Positions 45,392 to 55,348 are shown, counted from the stretch's first letter. The stretch: 64,000 nucleotides of DNA from an uncultured Paraprevotella sp. (GCA_944319925.1 CALUFQ010000013.1:1-64000); one strand, 5' to 3'. Made by a program: numbers and translations. The notes: generated by a model from the sequence alone, not told the origin.

Positions 45392-46972
45392 TTATAAGTC
45401 AAACGGCCAAAACTGCGGTATCAGCAATACCGACACCACCATACACAACAGGTTCAACGGCAAGCCCACACGCACGAAGTCCATAAACTTGTAGTTACCG
45501 ATACCCTGCACGATAAGGTTCGTCTGATAACCGATGGGTGTGGAGAAGTCCGCCGATGCCGAGATGCAAATCGCAATGAAGAACGGCATGGGGTTCACCC
45601 CCAGCTGCGACGCGATGGACAATGCCAGCGGGAAACCCAAGGCCGCCGCCGCATTATTGGTAATCAAGGCGGTAATCACATTGGAAATCAGATACAACGC
45701 GCCCAGCAGGATATAAGGCCCTACCGTACTCTTCGGGCCAAAACTATAGCTCAGGTCAATGATAGCCTTCGCAATCATGTCCGCCATGCCGGAATTCGTC
45801 ATGGCCTTGCTGATGGCAAAGGCACAGGCGATGGTAATCAAGATGTCCCACGAGATGTACTTCGTGTATTTCCGTGCGGGGAAGATATTAGCCCACGCCA
45901 TGATGACCGCCGTCACGGCCGCGAAGAAGAACATGTCAAGCTTCAATTCCGGAAAAGTTTCTTGGAACCAAGGCAGCTCACCCACCGTGGCTCCCACAAT
46001 CATCAGCACCAGCAAGAACAGGGCGAACGTGCGCTTGCGGCAACTCACGTGCGGCTCATTGTCGTGCCCATTGGCAATCATCAGGAAGACGGAAGAGTCG
46101 CCCCACGTTTTCACGAACGAATCGTCGGCCAAAAGCACCAACGTGTCGCCTTCGTACATCGGCTCGTGCCCTACCCCGTTGGCAATCACTTTCCCGCCAC
46201 GTTTGATTTCCTTCACTTCCGCTCCATAATGGCGACGGAAGTTGAACTCCTTCAACGTTTTATTGATACCTGGAAACCGTGCCCCGATTACTACTTCCAC
46301 CTGGTGAACAGGTTCTTCGGGATCCGAATCATCTTCTTCCACCACTTCAGGCTCTTCCCGTTCTTCCGGAAGCATTTTCTTCGAAGTCAGGAAAATGTAA
46401 AGCGCACCGATGAGCGTGATGGGAATGCCAATCCATGCCAGGTCAAACATGCCCAACCCGTCAAAACCGGCCTCAATCATCATGCCGTGCACCACCAAGT
46501 TGGTGGATGTGCCTATGAGTGTGCACAACCCGCCCAAAATTGTCATGTAGGATAGCGGGATGAGGAACTTCGTGGCCGGGAGCTTCACCAACTTGGCCCA
46601 TCGCTTGATAATGGGAGCGAAAATGACCACCACCGGCGTGTTGTTCAGAAAGGCCGAAATGAAGGCAATCGACGGCAACATGCGAAGCTGCGCCTTGAAC
46701 ACCGTGGTCTTCCCCTGCGGGAGGATTCTTTTAATCACCTGCGACAGGGCACCGGACTGCCTCACCCCCTCGCTCACGAGGAAAAGCAAAGCCACCGTAA
46801 TCATCCCTTTGTTGCTGAATCCTTCCAGCATCTCCTTCGGCGTGATGATGCCGAAACAAAGGAACACCACGGTCACCGTGAAAAGAATCATGCCTGGACG
46901 CATGGCCTCTTTTACCAAGGCCGCCAACATGGCAATCAGTGCCAAAAGCACGATAAGGCTCTCAAACGTCAT
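45392..46972 (-). CDS. SLC13/DASS-family permease, likely sulfate uptake
   Basis: The start is ATG 46972 (MTFESLIVLLALIAMLAAL), giving 526 residues with about eleven hydrophobic helices. Two transport motifs are seen: AFLNNTPVVVIFAP and ITNNAAAALGFPLALS, with TSTNLVVHG and PIGYQTNLIVQG as inverted-repeat Na+/anion sites. Between the halves is one TrkA-C (RCK-C) domain (FPGINKTLKEFNFRRHYGAE, GDTLVLLADDSFV). Proteins of this layout carry Na+ with sulfate or dicarboxylates; being first in line before cysCDN, sulfate is the best guess. The carB stop is only 34 bp upstream with no terminator. Confidence 0.9.
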   Translation of the reverse strand: MTFESLIVLLALIAMLAALVKEAMRPGMILFTVTVVFLCFGIITPKEMLEGFSNKGMITVALLFLVSEGVRQSGALSQVIKRILPQGKTTVFKAQLRMLPSIAFISAFLNNTPVVVIFAPIIKRWAKLVKLPATKFLIPLSYMTILGGLCTLIGTSTNLVVHGMMIEAGFDGLGMFDLAWIGIPITLIGALYIFLTSKKMLPEEREEPEVVEEDDSDPEEPVHQVEVVIGARFPGINKTLKEFNFRRHYGAEVKEIKRGGKVIANGVGHEPMYEGDTLVLLADDSFVKTWGDSSVFLMIANGHDNEPHVSCRKRTFALFLLVLMIVGATVGELPWFQETFPELKLDMFFFAAVTAVIMAWANIFPARKYTKYISWDILITIACAFAISKAMTNSGMADMIAKAIIDLSYSFGPKSTVGPYILLGALYLISNVITALITNNAAAALGFPLALSIASQLGVNPMPFFIAICISASADFSTPIGYQTNLIVQGIGNYKFMDFVRVGLPLNLLCMVVSVLLIPQFWPFDL

Positions 46973-47006
46973 AATGGTATCTCTTAAAAAGTTTGTCTCA
47001 CTGCAT

Positions 47007-50000
47007 TTACTTGTATTCCGACCAGCTCTTGACCGGCAAATCATCGATGTCCATACTGCAGAACGCACGAATGAAGGCACTGGCCAACCGGGAGTTGGTA
47101 ATCAGGGGAATATTCAGGTCTATGGCCGCACGGCGGATTTTATACCCGTTGCTCAGCTCGCCTGCCGTCAAGTCCTTGGGAATGTTCACCACCATGTCGA
47201 TTTTCTTTTCGTGCAACATGGTGAGCGCCTGCGGCTCGCGTTGTTCGCTCGGCCAGTAAACGAGGTTGTTTTCGATGCCGTTCTCCGTCAGGTAACGGCT
47301 CGTCCCACCGGTGGCATAGAGCGTGTAACCATGCTCCTTCAGTGTGCGGGCAGCGTCCAGCATCTCGGCCTTCTGCTTCGCCCCGCCGGTGGAGAGGAGG
47401 ATGTTCTTTTCCGGGATGCGCTGCCCCACGGAGAGCATGGCGGCAAGCAACGCACTGCCCGTGTCATCGCCCAAACAACCCACCTCACCTGTGGAAGCCA
47501 TATCGACACCCAACACGGGATCGGCCTTCTGCAAGCGGTTGAAGGAGAACTGGCTGGCCTTGATGCCCACATAGTCGAAGTCGAACAGGTTCTTGTGGGG
47601 CTTCTCCACGGGTACGCCGAGCATGACTTTCGTGGCCAGCTCGATGAGGTTAATCTTGAGCACCTTGCTCACGAAGGGGAAGCTGCGCGAAGCGCGGAGG
47701 TTGCACTCGATGACCTTGATGTCGTTGTCCTTGGCCAGAAACTGGATGTTGAACGGCCCGCTGATTTTCAGCTCGCGGGCAATCTGCCCTGAAATCTTCT
47801 TGATGCGGCGCACCGTCTCCACGTAGAGTTTCTGTGCCGGGAACTGTATGGTCGCGTCGCCCGAATGCACTCCGGCGAACTCGATATGCTCGCTGATGGC
47901 GTAGGCGATGATTTCACCGTCGCGCGCCACGGCATCCATCTCCACTTCCTTGGCATGCTGGAGGAACTTGCTGATGACAACAGGATGTTTATGAGACACA
48001 TTCGCCGCCAACTTCAAGAAACGCTCCAACTCTTCCTGGTTGGAACATACATTCATGGCCGCGCCGGAAAGCACGTAGGACGGGCGCACCAGCACGGGGA
48101 ATCCCACCTTGGCGATGAAGGCGTCCACGTCTTCCATGCTCGTCAGTGCGCTCCATTCGGGCTGGTCCACCCCGATGCGTCCCAGCATGGCCGAAAACTT
48201 CTCGCGGTCTTCCGCGTTGTCAATGCTCTTGGCCGTCGTGCCGAGGATGGGCACTCGCTGTTGGTCGAGCCGGATGGCCAGGTTGTTGGGAATCTGCCCG
48301 CCGGTGGACACAATCACGCCCTTCGGGCATTCCAAATCCAGAATGTCCAAAACGCGTTCAAAGGTCAGTTCGTCGAAATACAGGCGGTCGCACATGTCGT
48401 AGTCGGTCGAGACTGTCTCGGGATTGTAGTTGATCATCACCGAGCGGTAGCCTTCCTTGCGGATGGTGTGCAACGCCTGCACCCCGCACCAGTCGAACTC
48501 CACGGAAGACCCGATGCGGTACGCGCCAGACCCAAGCACCACGATGCTGCGCTTGTCGTGTTCATAGTTGATGTCGTTCGCCACGCCGCTGTATGTCATA
48601 TACAGATAATTGGTCTGCGCCGGGTATTCGGCCGCCAGCGTGTCTATCTGCTTCACTACCGGCACGATACCGGCAGCCTTGCGGCGGGCGCGGACAATGA
48701 GCGCGGCCTCCTCGATATCCATCTCCTCTTCCATGCCGATGGCCCGGGCGATTTGGAAATCCGTGAAGCCCTGCACCTTGGCGCGGCGGAGCAATTCATT
48801 GTCCAACACATTGATGCTCTTGCAGGCATGCAAGGCATTGGACGTGTCCTTGATGTTCTGCAGCTTCCGCAAAAACCATTTGTCAATCTTTGTCAGCTCA
48901 TGGATTTGGTCTATCGTGTAACCCTGCGACATGGCCTTGGAGATGATAAAGATGCGCTTGTCTGTCGGTTCGCGCAGGGCCGTGTCGATGTCTGCGATTT
49001 GCAGTTCCTTGTTCTCCACAAAACCGTGCATGCCCTGGCCAATCATGCGAAGCCCCTTCTGAATAGCTTCCTCGAAGGTGCGCCCGATGGCCATCACCTC
49101 GCCCACGGACTTCATAGACGAGCCCAGCTCGCGATCCACGCCGCGAAACTTGCCCAAGTCCCAACGCGGAATCTTGCACACCACGTAGTCGAGCGCGGGC
49201 TCGAAAAAGGCCGATGTGGTCTTGGTCACGGAGTTTTTCAGCTCAAACAGCCCGTAGCCCAGGCCCAGCTTGGCGGCCACGAAAGCCAGCGGATAGCCCG
49301 TGGCTTTGGAAGCCAAAGCCGATGAACGGCTCAGACGGGCATTCACCTCGATGACACGATAATCTTCCGAACAGGGGTCGAAGGCATACTGCACGTTGCA
49401 TTCGCCCACGATGCCTACATGGCGCACGATGCGGATGCTCAACGCGCGGAGCTTGTGGTACTCCGCGTTGGTCAGCGTCTGCGACGGGGCGATGACGATG
49501 CTCTCGCCCGTGTGGATGCCCAGCGGATCAAAATTCTCCATGTTGCACACCGTGATGCAGTTGTCGTAACGGTCGCGCACCACCTCGTATTCTATTTCTT
49601 TCCAGCCCTTCAGGCTCTTTTCCACCAGCACCTGCGGGGAGAAAGAGAAGGCCTTCTCGGCCAATTTGTCCAACTCCTCCTCATTGTCGCAAAATCCAGA
49701 GCCCAGCCCGCCCAACGCGTATGCCGCGCGGATGATTACGGGATAACCCAAATCCAATGCGGCCTGCCGCGCCTCTTCGATGTTTTCGCAAGCATGGCTC
49801 TTGATGGTCTTCACGCCGATTTCATCAAGTTTCCTCACGAACAACTCGCGGTCTTCCGTGTCAATAATGGCCTGCACGGGCGTTCCCAGCACCTGTACGC
49901 CGTACTTCTCCAATACGCCTTCTTTATATAAGGAAACGCCGCAATTCAGAGCCGTCTGTCCACCAAATGCCAACAAGATACCTTGCGGACGCTCCTTGGC

Positions 50001-50231
50001 GATGACCTTTTCCACGAAAAACGGAGTCACCGGCAGGAAATAAATCTGGTCGGCCACGCCCTCACTCGTCTGCACGGTGGCAATGTTCGGGTTAATCAAC
50101 ACGGTCTCTATCCCCTCTTCCTTCAAGGCCTTCAATGCCTGGGAGCCGGAATAGTCAAACTCCCCGGCCTCGCCAATTTTCAACGCGCCGGAGCCCAACA
50201 ACAATACTTTCTTTATGCTTTTATCTTCCAT
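47007..50231 (-). CDS. carB: Carbamoyl-phosphate synthase large subunit
   Basis: At 1074 residues it has the usual tandem architecture: two ATP-grasp halves (first with LLGSGALKIGEAGEFDYSGS, second with VVLGSGAYRIGSSVEFDWCG), an oligomerisation domain between, and a C-terminal MGS-like allosteric domain (LSTGGAKQKAEMLDAARTL). It makes carbamoyl phosphate from bicarbonate, ammonia from CarA and two ATP, feeding pyrimidine and arginine synthesis. It follows carA after 13 bp. Confidence 0.97.
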   Translation of the reverse strand: MEDKSIKKVLLLGSGALKIGEAGEFDYSGSQALKALKEEGIETVLINPNIATVQTSEGVADQIYFLPVTPFFVEKVIAKERPQGILLAFGGQTALNCGVSLYKEGVLEKYGVQVLGTPVQAIIDTEDRELFVRKLDEIGVKTIKSHACENIEEARQAALDLGYPVIIRAAYALGGLGSGFCDNEEELDKLAEKAFSFSPQVLVEKSLKGWKEIEYEVVRDRYDNCITVCNMENFDPLGIHTGESIVIAPSQTLTNAEYHKLRALSIRIVRHVGIVGECNVQYAFDPCSEDYRVIEVNARLSRSSALASKATGYPLAFVAAKLGLGYGLFELKNSVTKTTSAFFEPALDYVVCKIPRWDLGKFRGVDRELGSSMKSVGEVMAIGRTFEEAIQKGLRMIGQGMHGFVENKELQIADIDTALREPTDKRIFIISKAMSQGYTIDQIHELTKIDKWFLRKLQNIKDTSNALHACKSINVLDNELLRRAKVQGFTDFQIARAIGMEEEMDIEEAALIVRARRKAAGIVPVVKQIDTLAAEYPAQTNYLYMTYSGVANDINYEHDKRSIVVLGSGAYRIGSSVEFDWCGVQALHTIRKEGYRSVMINYNPETVSTDYDMCDRLYFDELTFERVLDILDLECPKGVIVSTGGQIPNNLAIRLDQQRVPILGTTAKSIDNAEDREKFSAMLGRIGVDQPEWSALTSMEDVDAFIAKVGFPVLVRPSYVLSGAAMNVCSNQEELERFLKLAANVSHKHPVVISKFLQHAKEVEMDAVARDGEIIAYAISEHIEFAGVHSGDATIQFPAQKLYVETVRRIKKISGQIARELKISGPFNIQFLAKDNDIKVIECNLRASRSFPFVSKVLKINLIELATKVMLGVPVEKPHKNLFDFDYVGIKASQFSFNRLQKADPVLGVDMASTGEVGCLGDDTGSALLAAMLSVGQRIPEKNILLSTGGAKQKAEMLDAARTLKEHGYTLYATGGTSRYLTENGIENNLVYWPSEQREPQALTMLHEKKIDMVVNIPKDLTAGELSNGYKIRRAAIDLNIPLITNSRLASAFIRAFCSMDIDDLPVKSWSEYK

Positions 50232-50244
50232 GAAACCGTATTCC

Positions 50245-51327
50245 TTATTTGAGCAAATTTACAAAATCATCAAACATAAACTCCGTATCAACCGGGCCGC
50301 TGCAGGCCTCCGGATGGAACTGTGCGCTGAACCAAGGGCGTTCCTTGTGGCGTATGCCCTCGTTCGACCCGTCGTTCATGTTCACATACAAAGGCTCCCA
50401 ACCTTCGCCAAGCGTCTCGGCATCCACGGCGTACCCGTGGTTCTGGCTGGTGATAAAGCACTGTGTGGTGCCCACGCGGCGCACCGGCTGGTTATGGCTG
50501 CGGTGCCCGTATTTCAACTTGTAAATCCGTGCGCCTGCCGCCTTGGCCAACAGTTGGTTGCCCATGCAGATACCCATGCAGGGGCGCACTTCATCCCCGG
50601 CCAGGAAACGGCGGATATTCTCCACGGCCTCGCCGCACGTGTCGGGGTCGCCCGGTCCGTTGGCCAGGAAAAGACCGTCGAACTCCAGCGTGTTGAAATC
50701 ATAATTCCAAGGCACCCGGATGACTTCCACGCCACGACGGACAAGGCAGCGGATGATGTTGTGCTTCACACCGCAGTCCACGAGCACCACTTTTTTCCTC
50801 CCACCACCTTCGTTGTAGCGGATAATTTCCTTGCACGACACCTTGTCCACGAAGTTTACTCCTTCGTAATGCGCTTCCGGCAGGTTATCCGGTTCGTCGT
50901 CGAACACGATTTTGCCCATCATCACCCCGTGTTCGCGCAACACTTTGGTCAACTGCCGCGTGTCCACGCCCGTCATACCCGGCACGTTTTCGCGCTTCAG
51001 CCAGTCGGCCAAGCTCTCCCTGGCGTTCCAATGGCTGTATGCCTCACTGTAGTCGCCCACAATGATGGCCGACGCATATATTTTGTCGCTTTCCATGAAG
51101 GTGGCCAGTCCGTCAGGCTCCATGGTGAAAGGCGGGACGCCATAGTTCCCAACCAAGGGATAAGTCAGCGTCATCAGCTGCCCGGCGTATGACGGGTCTG
51201 TCAGACTCTCCGGATAGCCCATCATGGCGGTGTTGAATACCACTTCGCCTGCCACGGGCCTTTCTGCACCGAACGACTTGCCGTGGAAGCGGCTCCCGTC
51301 GTCGAGGATAAGTGTCACGTTTCTCAT
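50245..51327 (-). CDS. carA: Carbamoyl-phosphate synthase small subunit
   Basis: A 360-residue glutaminase subunit from ATG 51327 (MRNVTLILDDGSRFHGKSFG). The class I amidotransferase domain has the nucleophile Cys254 in MGICMGNQLLAKAAG, and His-Glu in FHPEACSGP; the loop TSQNHGYAVD is also standard. The N-terminal CPSase domain holds FNTAMMGYPESLTDPSYAGQ. It releases ammonia from glutamine for CarB. It lies 36 bp after the PurF-like gene. Confidence 0.96.
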   Translation of the reverse strand: MRNVTLILDDGSRFHGKSFGAERPVAGEVVFNTAMMGYPESLTDPSYAGQLMTLTYPLVGNYGVPPFTMEPDGLATFMESDKIYASAIIVGDYSEAYSHWNARESLADWLKRENVPGMTGVDTRQLTKVLREHGVMMGKIVFDDEPDNLPEAHYEGVNFVDKVSCKEIIRYNEGGGRKKVVLVDCGVKHNIIRCLVRRGVEVIRVPWNYDFNTLEFDGLFLANGPGDPDTCGEAVENIRRFLAGDEVRPCMGICMGNQLLAKAAGARIYKLKYGHRSHNQPVRRVGTTQCFITSQNHGYAVDAETLGEGWEPLYVNMNDGSNEGIRHKERPWFSAQFHPEACSGPVDTEFMFDDFVNLLK

Positions 51328-51363
51328 TTTTCCTTTGTCGAAATACAATCTTTTTGTTGTGTC

Positions 51364-53253
51364 TTATTGGTTTGCCTTGAATACATGTTCGTAATAATCA
51401 ATAAACGCGCGGTTGACCAGCTTCACCCCTCCCGGCGTGGGATAGTCGCCGCTGAAATACCAGTCACCGTGATGGTCGGGGCAGGCGCGGTGAAGGCCCT
51501 CCAACGTCTGATAGACAATTTCGATGGCCGTGGCCACGCCTTCGGGGCGTAACATCTCCACCATCTTGCGCGAAATGTCTTCGTCGGTGAATGGCGCATA
51601 GATAGCTTTCACGCAATTCTCCATTCGCTCCTTGGGCAAAGCCATCTGCGCCTTGCAGCGTTCGTAAGTCTCGCCGATTACCTGCTCCATCCCCCTGTCG
51701 CGCAACAGTTCCACGGCGGCACGGAAAGCGATGAACTCATCCATGTTGGCCATGTCAATGCCGTAATAGTCGGGATAACGCACTTGGGGAGAGGAAGACA
51801 CCAGCACGATTTTCTTCGGGTGCAGGCGGTCGAGGATGCGGATGATGCTCTCCTTGAGAGTCGTGCCGCGCACGATGCTGTCGTCGATAATCACCAGGTT
51901 GTCCTCGTAGGGGCGCAAGCTGCCGTATGTCACGTCATACACGTGCGCGGCCAAGTCGTTGCGGCTCGTCCCTTCGGTGATGAACGTGCGGAGCTTGATG
52001 TCCTTGATGGCCACCTTCTCGCTCCGTATATATTGGCTCAGAATGGTTTCGAGTTCCTCATGGGTGGGTTTGTGTCCCAACGCCTCGATTTGGGCAATCT
52101 TTGTTTGGTTCAGATGCGCCTTGAGTGCTTCCAGCATGCCCAAAAACGCCGACTCGGCCGTGTTGGGGATGAACGAAAACACCGTGTGCGACAAGTCGCC
52201 TTCGATGGCCTGCAAGATGTCGTTGCACAACTGCCGTCCCAAGGCTTTGCGCTCGCGATATATATCGCGGTCGCTACCCCGGCTGAAATAGATGCGCTCG
52301 AAAGAACAGGCCTGCTCCTTTTTCGGCGCGATAATTTGTTCCAGACGCAATGCGCCGCTGCGCCGCACGTTGATGGCTTGTCCGGGCTTGAGTTCATGGA
52401 TTTGCTCCGCTTCGAGGGCGAACACGGTCTGTATGACCGGACGTTCGGAAGCCACGACCACCACCTCGTCATCCGCATGCCAAAAGGCGGGACGGATGCC
52501 CCAAGGGTCACGCATGGCAAACATCTCGCCGCTGCCCGTGAGCCCGCAGACGACATAGCCGCCGTCCCACGAGGGAGCCGCCGTGCGCAACACATTGTCC
52601 ACATCGATATGCTCTTCTATGTGGCGGGTGATGTCCGCCCCCTGCATCCCGTGTGCGACAGCTTCGGCATAAAGGCGCTCGCTTTCGCGGTCGAGCCTGT
52701 GCCCCACCTGTTCCAGCATGATGTAAGTGTCAGAATAGATGCGCGGGTGCTGTCCCTTGGCCGTGATTTCGGCAAACACCTCGTCCACGTTCGTCAGGTT
52801 GAAGTTCCCGCAAAGGGCCAAGTTCGTCGCCCGCCAATTGTCGCGGCGCAAGAAAGGGTGCACGAAAGAAATGCCTTTCTTGCCGGTTGTGGAATAACGC
52901 AGGTGCCCCATATACAATTCGCCGGCGAATGGAAGTTCACGCCGGGCAAAATCCGCGTCCGTGAGCCTGTCCCCGCCGGCGTTCTTCAGTTTCTGTTGCA
53001 CGATGGAAAAAATTTCAGTGATAGCTCCCGTTCCCAGCGCACGTTCGCGGAACATGTATTCCTCGCCCGCCGGAACGTCCAGCTTCACGCAAGCCAACCC
53101 CGCGCCTTCCTGTCCTCGGTTGTGCTGTTTTTCCATCAGCAGGTAAAGCTTGTTCAACCCGAACATCCACGTGCCATATTTCTCCGCATAGTATTCCAGC
53201 GGCTTCAGCAGGCGTATCATCGCGATCCCGCACTCATGCTTCAACTGTTCCAT
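51364..53253 (-). CDS. Amidophosphoribosyltransferase-like protein, long form
   Basis: A 629-residue enzyme with the two PurF domains: an N-terminal nucleophile glutaminase (MEQLKHECGIAMIRLL, with Cys8 exposed if the propeptide is removed; HNRGQEGAGLACVK; GHLRYSTTGKKG) and a phosphoribosyltransferase domain with the PRPP loop LVIIDDSIVRGTTLKESIIR. It is over 100 residues longer than typical PurF; extra helices occur around GRQLCNDILQAIEGDLSHTV. Gut Bacteroidetes often carry such a long paralogue beside carAB, so it may be a second PurF with a distinct role. Its promoter heads the whole leftward run to the sulfotransferase. Confidence 0.85.
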   Translation of the reverse strand: MEQLKHECGIAMIRLLKPLEYYAEKYGTWMFGLNKLYLLMEKQHNRGQEGAGLACVKLDVPAGEEYMFRERALGTGAITEIFSIVQQKLKNAGGDRLTDADFARRELPFAGELYMGHLRYSTTGKKGISFVHPFLRRDNWRATNLALCGNFNLTNVDEVFAEITAKGQHPRIYSDTYIMLEQVGHRLDRESERLYAEAVAHGMQGADITRHIEEHIDVDNVLRTAAPSWDGGYVVCGLTGSGEMFAMRDPWGIRPAFWHADDEVVVVASERPVIQTVFALEAEQIHELKPGQAINVRRSGALRLEQIIAPKKEQACSFERIYFSRGSDRDIYRERKALGRQLCNDILQAIEGDLSHTVFSFIPNTAESAFLGMLEALKAHLNQTKIAQIEALGHKPTHEELETILSQYIRSEKVAIKDIKLRTFITEGTSRNDLAAHVYDVTYGSLRPYEDNLVIIDDSIVRGTTLKESIIRILDRLHPKKIVLVSSSPQVRYPDYYGIDMANMDEFIAFRAAVELLRDRGMEQVIGETYERCKAQMALPKERMENCVKAIYAPFTDEDISRKMVEMLRPEGVATAIEIVYQTLEGLHRACPDHHGDWYFSGDYPTPGGVKLVNRAFIDYYEHVFKANQ

Positions 53254-53288
53254 CCGTCACGAAACCTTTAAAAATCCCTATTAAGGGG

Positions 53289-53320
53289 CAAAGGTACGAA
53301 TAAATGCGAATATCTGCAAT
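53289..53320 (-). promoter_or_regulatory. Promoter heading the PurF-like/car/sulfonation run
   Basis: Minus-strand TACCTTTG (53296-53289) with ATTG (53320-53317) 20 bp upstream. It is the only good promoter match I noticed ahead of the eight closely spaced same-strand genes ending at 41279. Confidence 0.5.
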
Positions 53321-53410
53321 TTTATTTTGCCACTTAACATCCCAAAAACCGCCTATGCGACAATTTGGCACTTTTACGCCCGCTTTAGCCAACAAAAAGC
53401 TAATGCCAAG

Positions 53411-54868
53411 TCATTTCACCTGTACATTTCTCACATATTCGTTGACTTCCACCCCGGAAAGATCAACCATCTTCTGCCCGTTCACCACAATATTCTCCAG
53501 CGTGATGTCGCGGACATCCAAATGCTCGTCGTACCCCATCATTCGCATAGGATACATGTCACCGCCTTCGCCTTGGTAAGTGATGTTGCGGAAAGTAACT
53601 CCATGTACCGTCCCGCCAGGTTCGCGGTTGTACTTCGGGTTATAAAGCACCCGGACATCTATCAGCCGTGCTTCCTCACAATCTTCCACACGGATATCCT
53701 CAAACAGGACATCGCGCACCCGGTTCTTGTCCCCGCAACACACTGACATCACACCGCGATAAGCATCATCATCCTCGTCCACGTTCAGCACGTCGATGTT
53801 GCGGAACGTCAACCCGCTAATCAGCTCACCTTCCGTAGAAAGATCATCGCCGTGGCCTCCCACATTGATGGCATGCGCCACGTCGGCCCACAGGATGGAA
53901 TTTTGCACCGTCAGGTTCCGCGACCCGCCCCAATACCACCAACGGTGGTTATAGAAAGCCAGGCAGTCGTCACTCGTGCGCAAAAAAACATCATCAACCA
54001 GCCAATCGCGGCAACACATCAAGTCAATGCCGTCACTCCAGCCCCGAGAAGAAAAACTCTTCACGTTACGCACTGTCACATTCTCGCTTTCCCCGCCAAA
54101 GATGGTGTAATGTTGCGGGTTGACCACAGTGATTCCTTCCACCAACACGTTGCGCGACCGGGTGATTTCCACGCCGCGCAAAGGTTGAAGCAACATGCCG
54201 CGCCCCAAAATCCGCACGTTTTCCACGCCCTCGACCCTAAGTTTTGCCTTTATCACGGCGCCCGGTGCCAAATAGACCGTACAATTACCCGGCAAAGATA
54301 TCTCATTATTGGGGAAATCCTTAGGCTGATGCACCCCTGGGCCGAAATATATCAAACGGCAATTCTTTCGGAATATATCCTTCGTTCCTTTGTCCCAAAC
54401 TATGATGTCATCTCCTCCCGTGGCATCGTATCTTTCCGTCTCCATCGGATTGGCAAACAAATGCAGATTGTTCAATCGGTTGCCCCCGAACTCCACGCTC
54501 AATTTGGAGGGGTCGTCAAGCCGAAAGGTTATAGCATGCTCTCCCGTGCGTTCATATTTAATCCCACGCGACAACGGACGTATTTTCACCTCTCCCGCAG
54601 CTTCTTCTGCCGCCACCACCTTCACCTCCACGGGCGCATCCATATCAAATTGCGCAAAGGCGGCCTTGCTACGCGTATCCATATCCACCTCCATGGCAAA
54701 GACCTGCAATGCCTGCCAATCTCCTCCGCTTTCCAAGTCGCGGACATACACTTCATAGCGTTCACTGTCTGTAATTGCCTTATCAACCACACGGGGATAC
54801 ACCGCCACCTTGGCTTCTGCAAAGCAAAAAGACAGCCACAAAAATCCCAAACAAACAAAATTACGCAT
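53411..54868 (-). CDS. Exported GH28-like beta-helix glycoside hydrolase
   Basis: A 485-residue protein from ATG 54868 with a signal peptide (FVCLGFLWLSFCFAEA). After an N-terminal beta domain it is a right-handed parallel beta-helix: NVRILGRGML, NVLVEGITVVNPQHYTIFGG, NVTVRNVKSFS. The GH28 catalytic regions appear as GWSDGIDLMC, RTSDDCLAFY and VGGHGDD; the usual RIK motif is not obvious. Polygalacturonase-like enzymes of this type cut pectic or related glycans; substrate is unclear. It stands alone between the PurF-like gene and a divergent small gene. Confidence 0.8.
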   Translation of the reverse strand: MRNFVCLGFLWLSFCFAEAKVAVYPRVVDKAITDSERYEVYVRDLESGGDWQALQVFAMEVDMDTRSKAAFAQFDMDAPVEVKVVAAEEAAGEVKIRPLSRGIKYERTGEHAITFRLDDPSKLSVEFGGNRLNNLHLFANPMETERYDATGGDDIIVWDKGTKDIFRKNCRLIYFGPGVHQPKDFPNNEISLPGNCTVYLAPGAVIKAKLRVEGVENVRILGRGMLLQPLRGVEITRSRNVLVEGITVVNPQHYTIFGGESENVTVRNVKSFSSRGWSDGIDLMCCRDWLVDDVFLRTSDDCLAFYNHRWWYWGGSRNLTVQNSILWADVAHAINVGGHGDDLSTEGELISGLTFRNIDVLNVDEDDDAYRGVMSVCCGDKNRVRDVLFEDIRVEDCEEARLIDVRVLYNPKYNREPGGTVHGVTFRNITYQGEGGDMYPMRMMGYDEHLDVRDITLENIVVNGQKMVDLSGVEVNEYVRNVQVK

Positions 54869-55053
54869 ATTTTCACTCAATTATGTATATTTATAAGTAC
54901 GAACGTAAAGGAGAAAATACGCAGGAGCAATGCTTGGTATTTGCTTAAAAGATGCAAAAAAAGAGCATTTCAAAGTACGTCCAAGGGGCTTTTCCTTACC
55001 TTTACACAAGATTTTCAAGAAAAAGCCTGTTTTCCTAAACAAACAATCACAAC

Positions 55054-55326
55054 ATGGAAAAAGAGACCGACAGTTTCATAGAAGCACTCACACGCTTCGT
55101 AGAACAAACGCTTGCACAAGAAAGCGACCCGATTTACAGTCAAAAAGCCATCCGGATTGCAGATGCGCGCAACCATATTTTCCATCTTGTAGAGCCGGCA
55201 CAGACTGATGAAGCGGAAGACACCTATACTCTCGCAGATTTATGCCGTCTGGACGAAGACAGCATGCAAGCCGTGCCGAACCGCGGACGCATGCTCCGCA
55301 TCGCCCGCAATTACTGGAAGGAATAA
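55054..55326 (+). CDS. Small hypothetical protein
   Basis: A 90-residue soluble acidic protein, MEKETDSFIEALTRFVEQTL, with a DTYTLADLCRLDEDSMQAVP middle and a basic end (RGRMLRIARNYWKE). No family is recognised. Support for being real: a Bacteroidetes-like box TACCTTTA at 54997-55004, good codon texture, and an ATG in the right place. It is transcribed alone, away from the GH28-like gene. Confidence 0.6.
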   Translation: MEKETDSFIEALTRFVEQTLAQESDPIYSQKAIRIADARNHIFHLVEPAQTDEAEDTYTLADLCRLDEDSMQAVPNRGRMLRIARNYWKE

Positions 55327-55348
55327 AAACATTTCCCATAGCACACTT

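Noticed and set aside
47865..49325. 486-codon plus-strand frame opposite carB
   Set aside because: It is a shadow of carB codon usage, without start-site or domain support.
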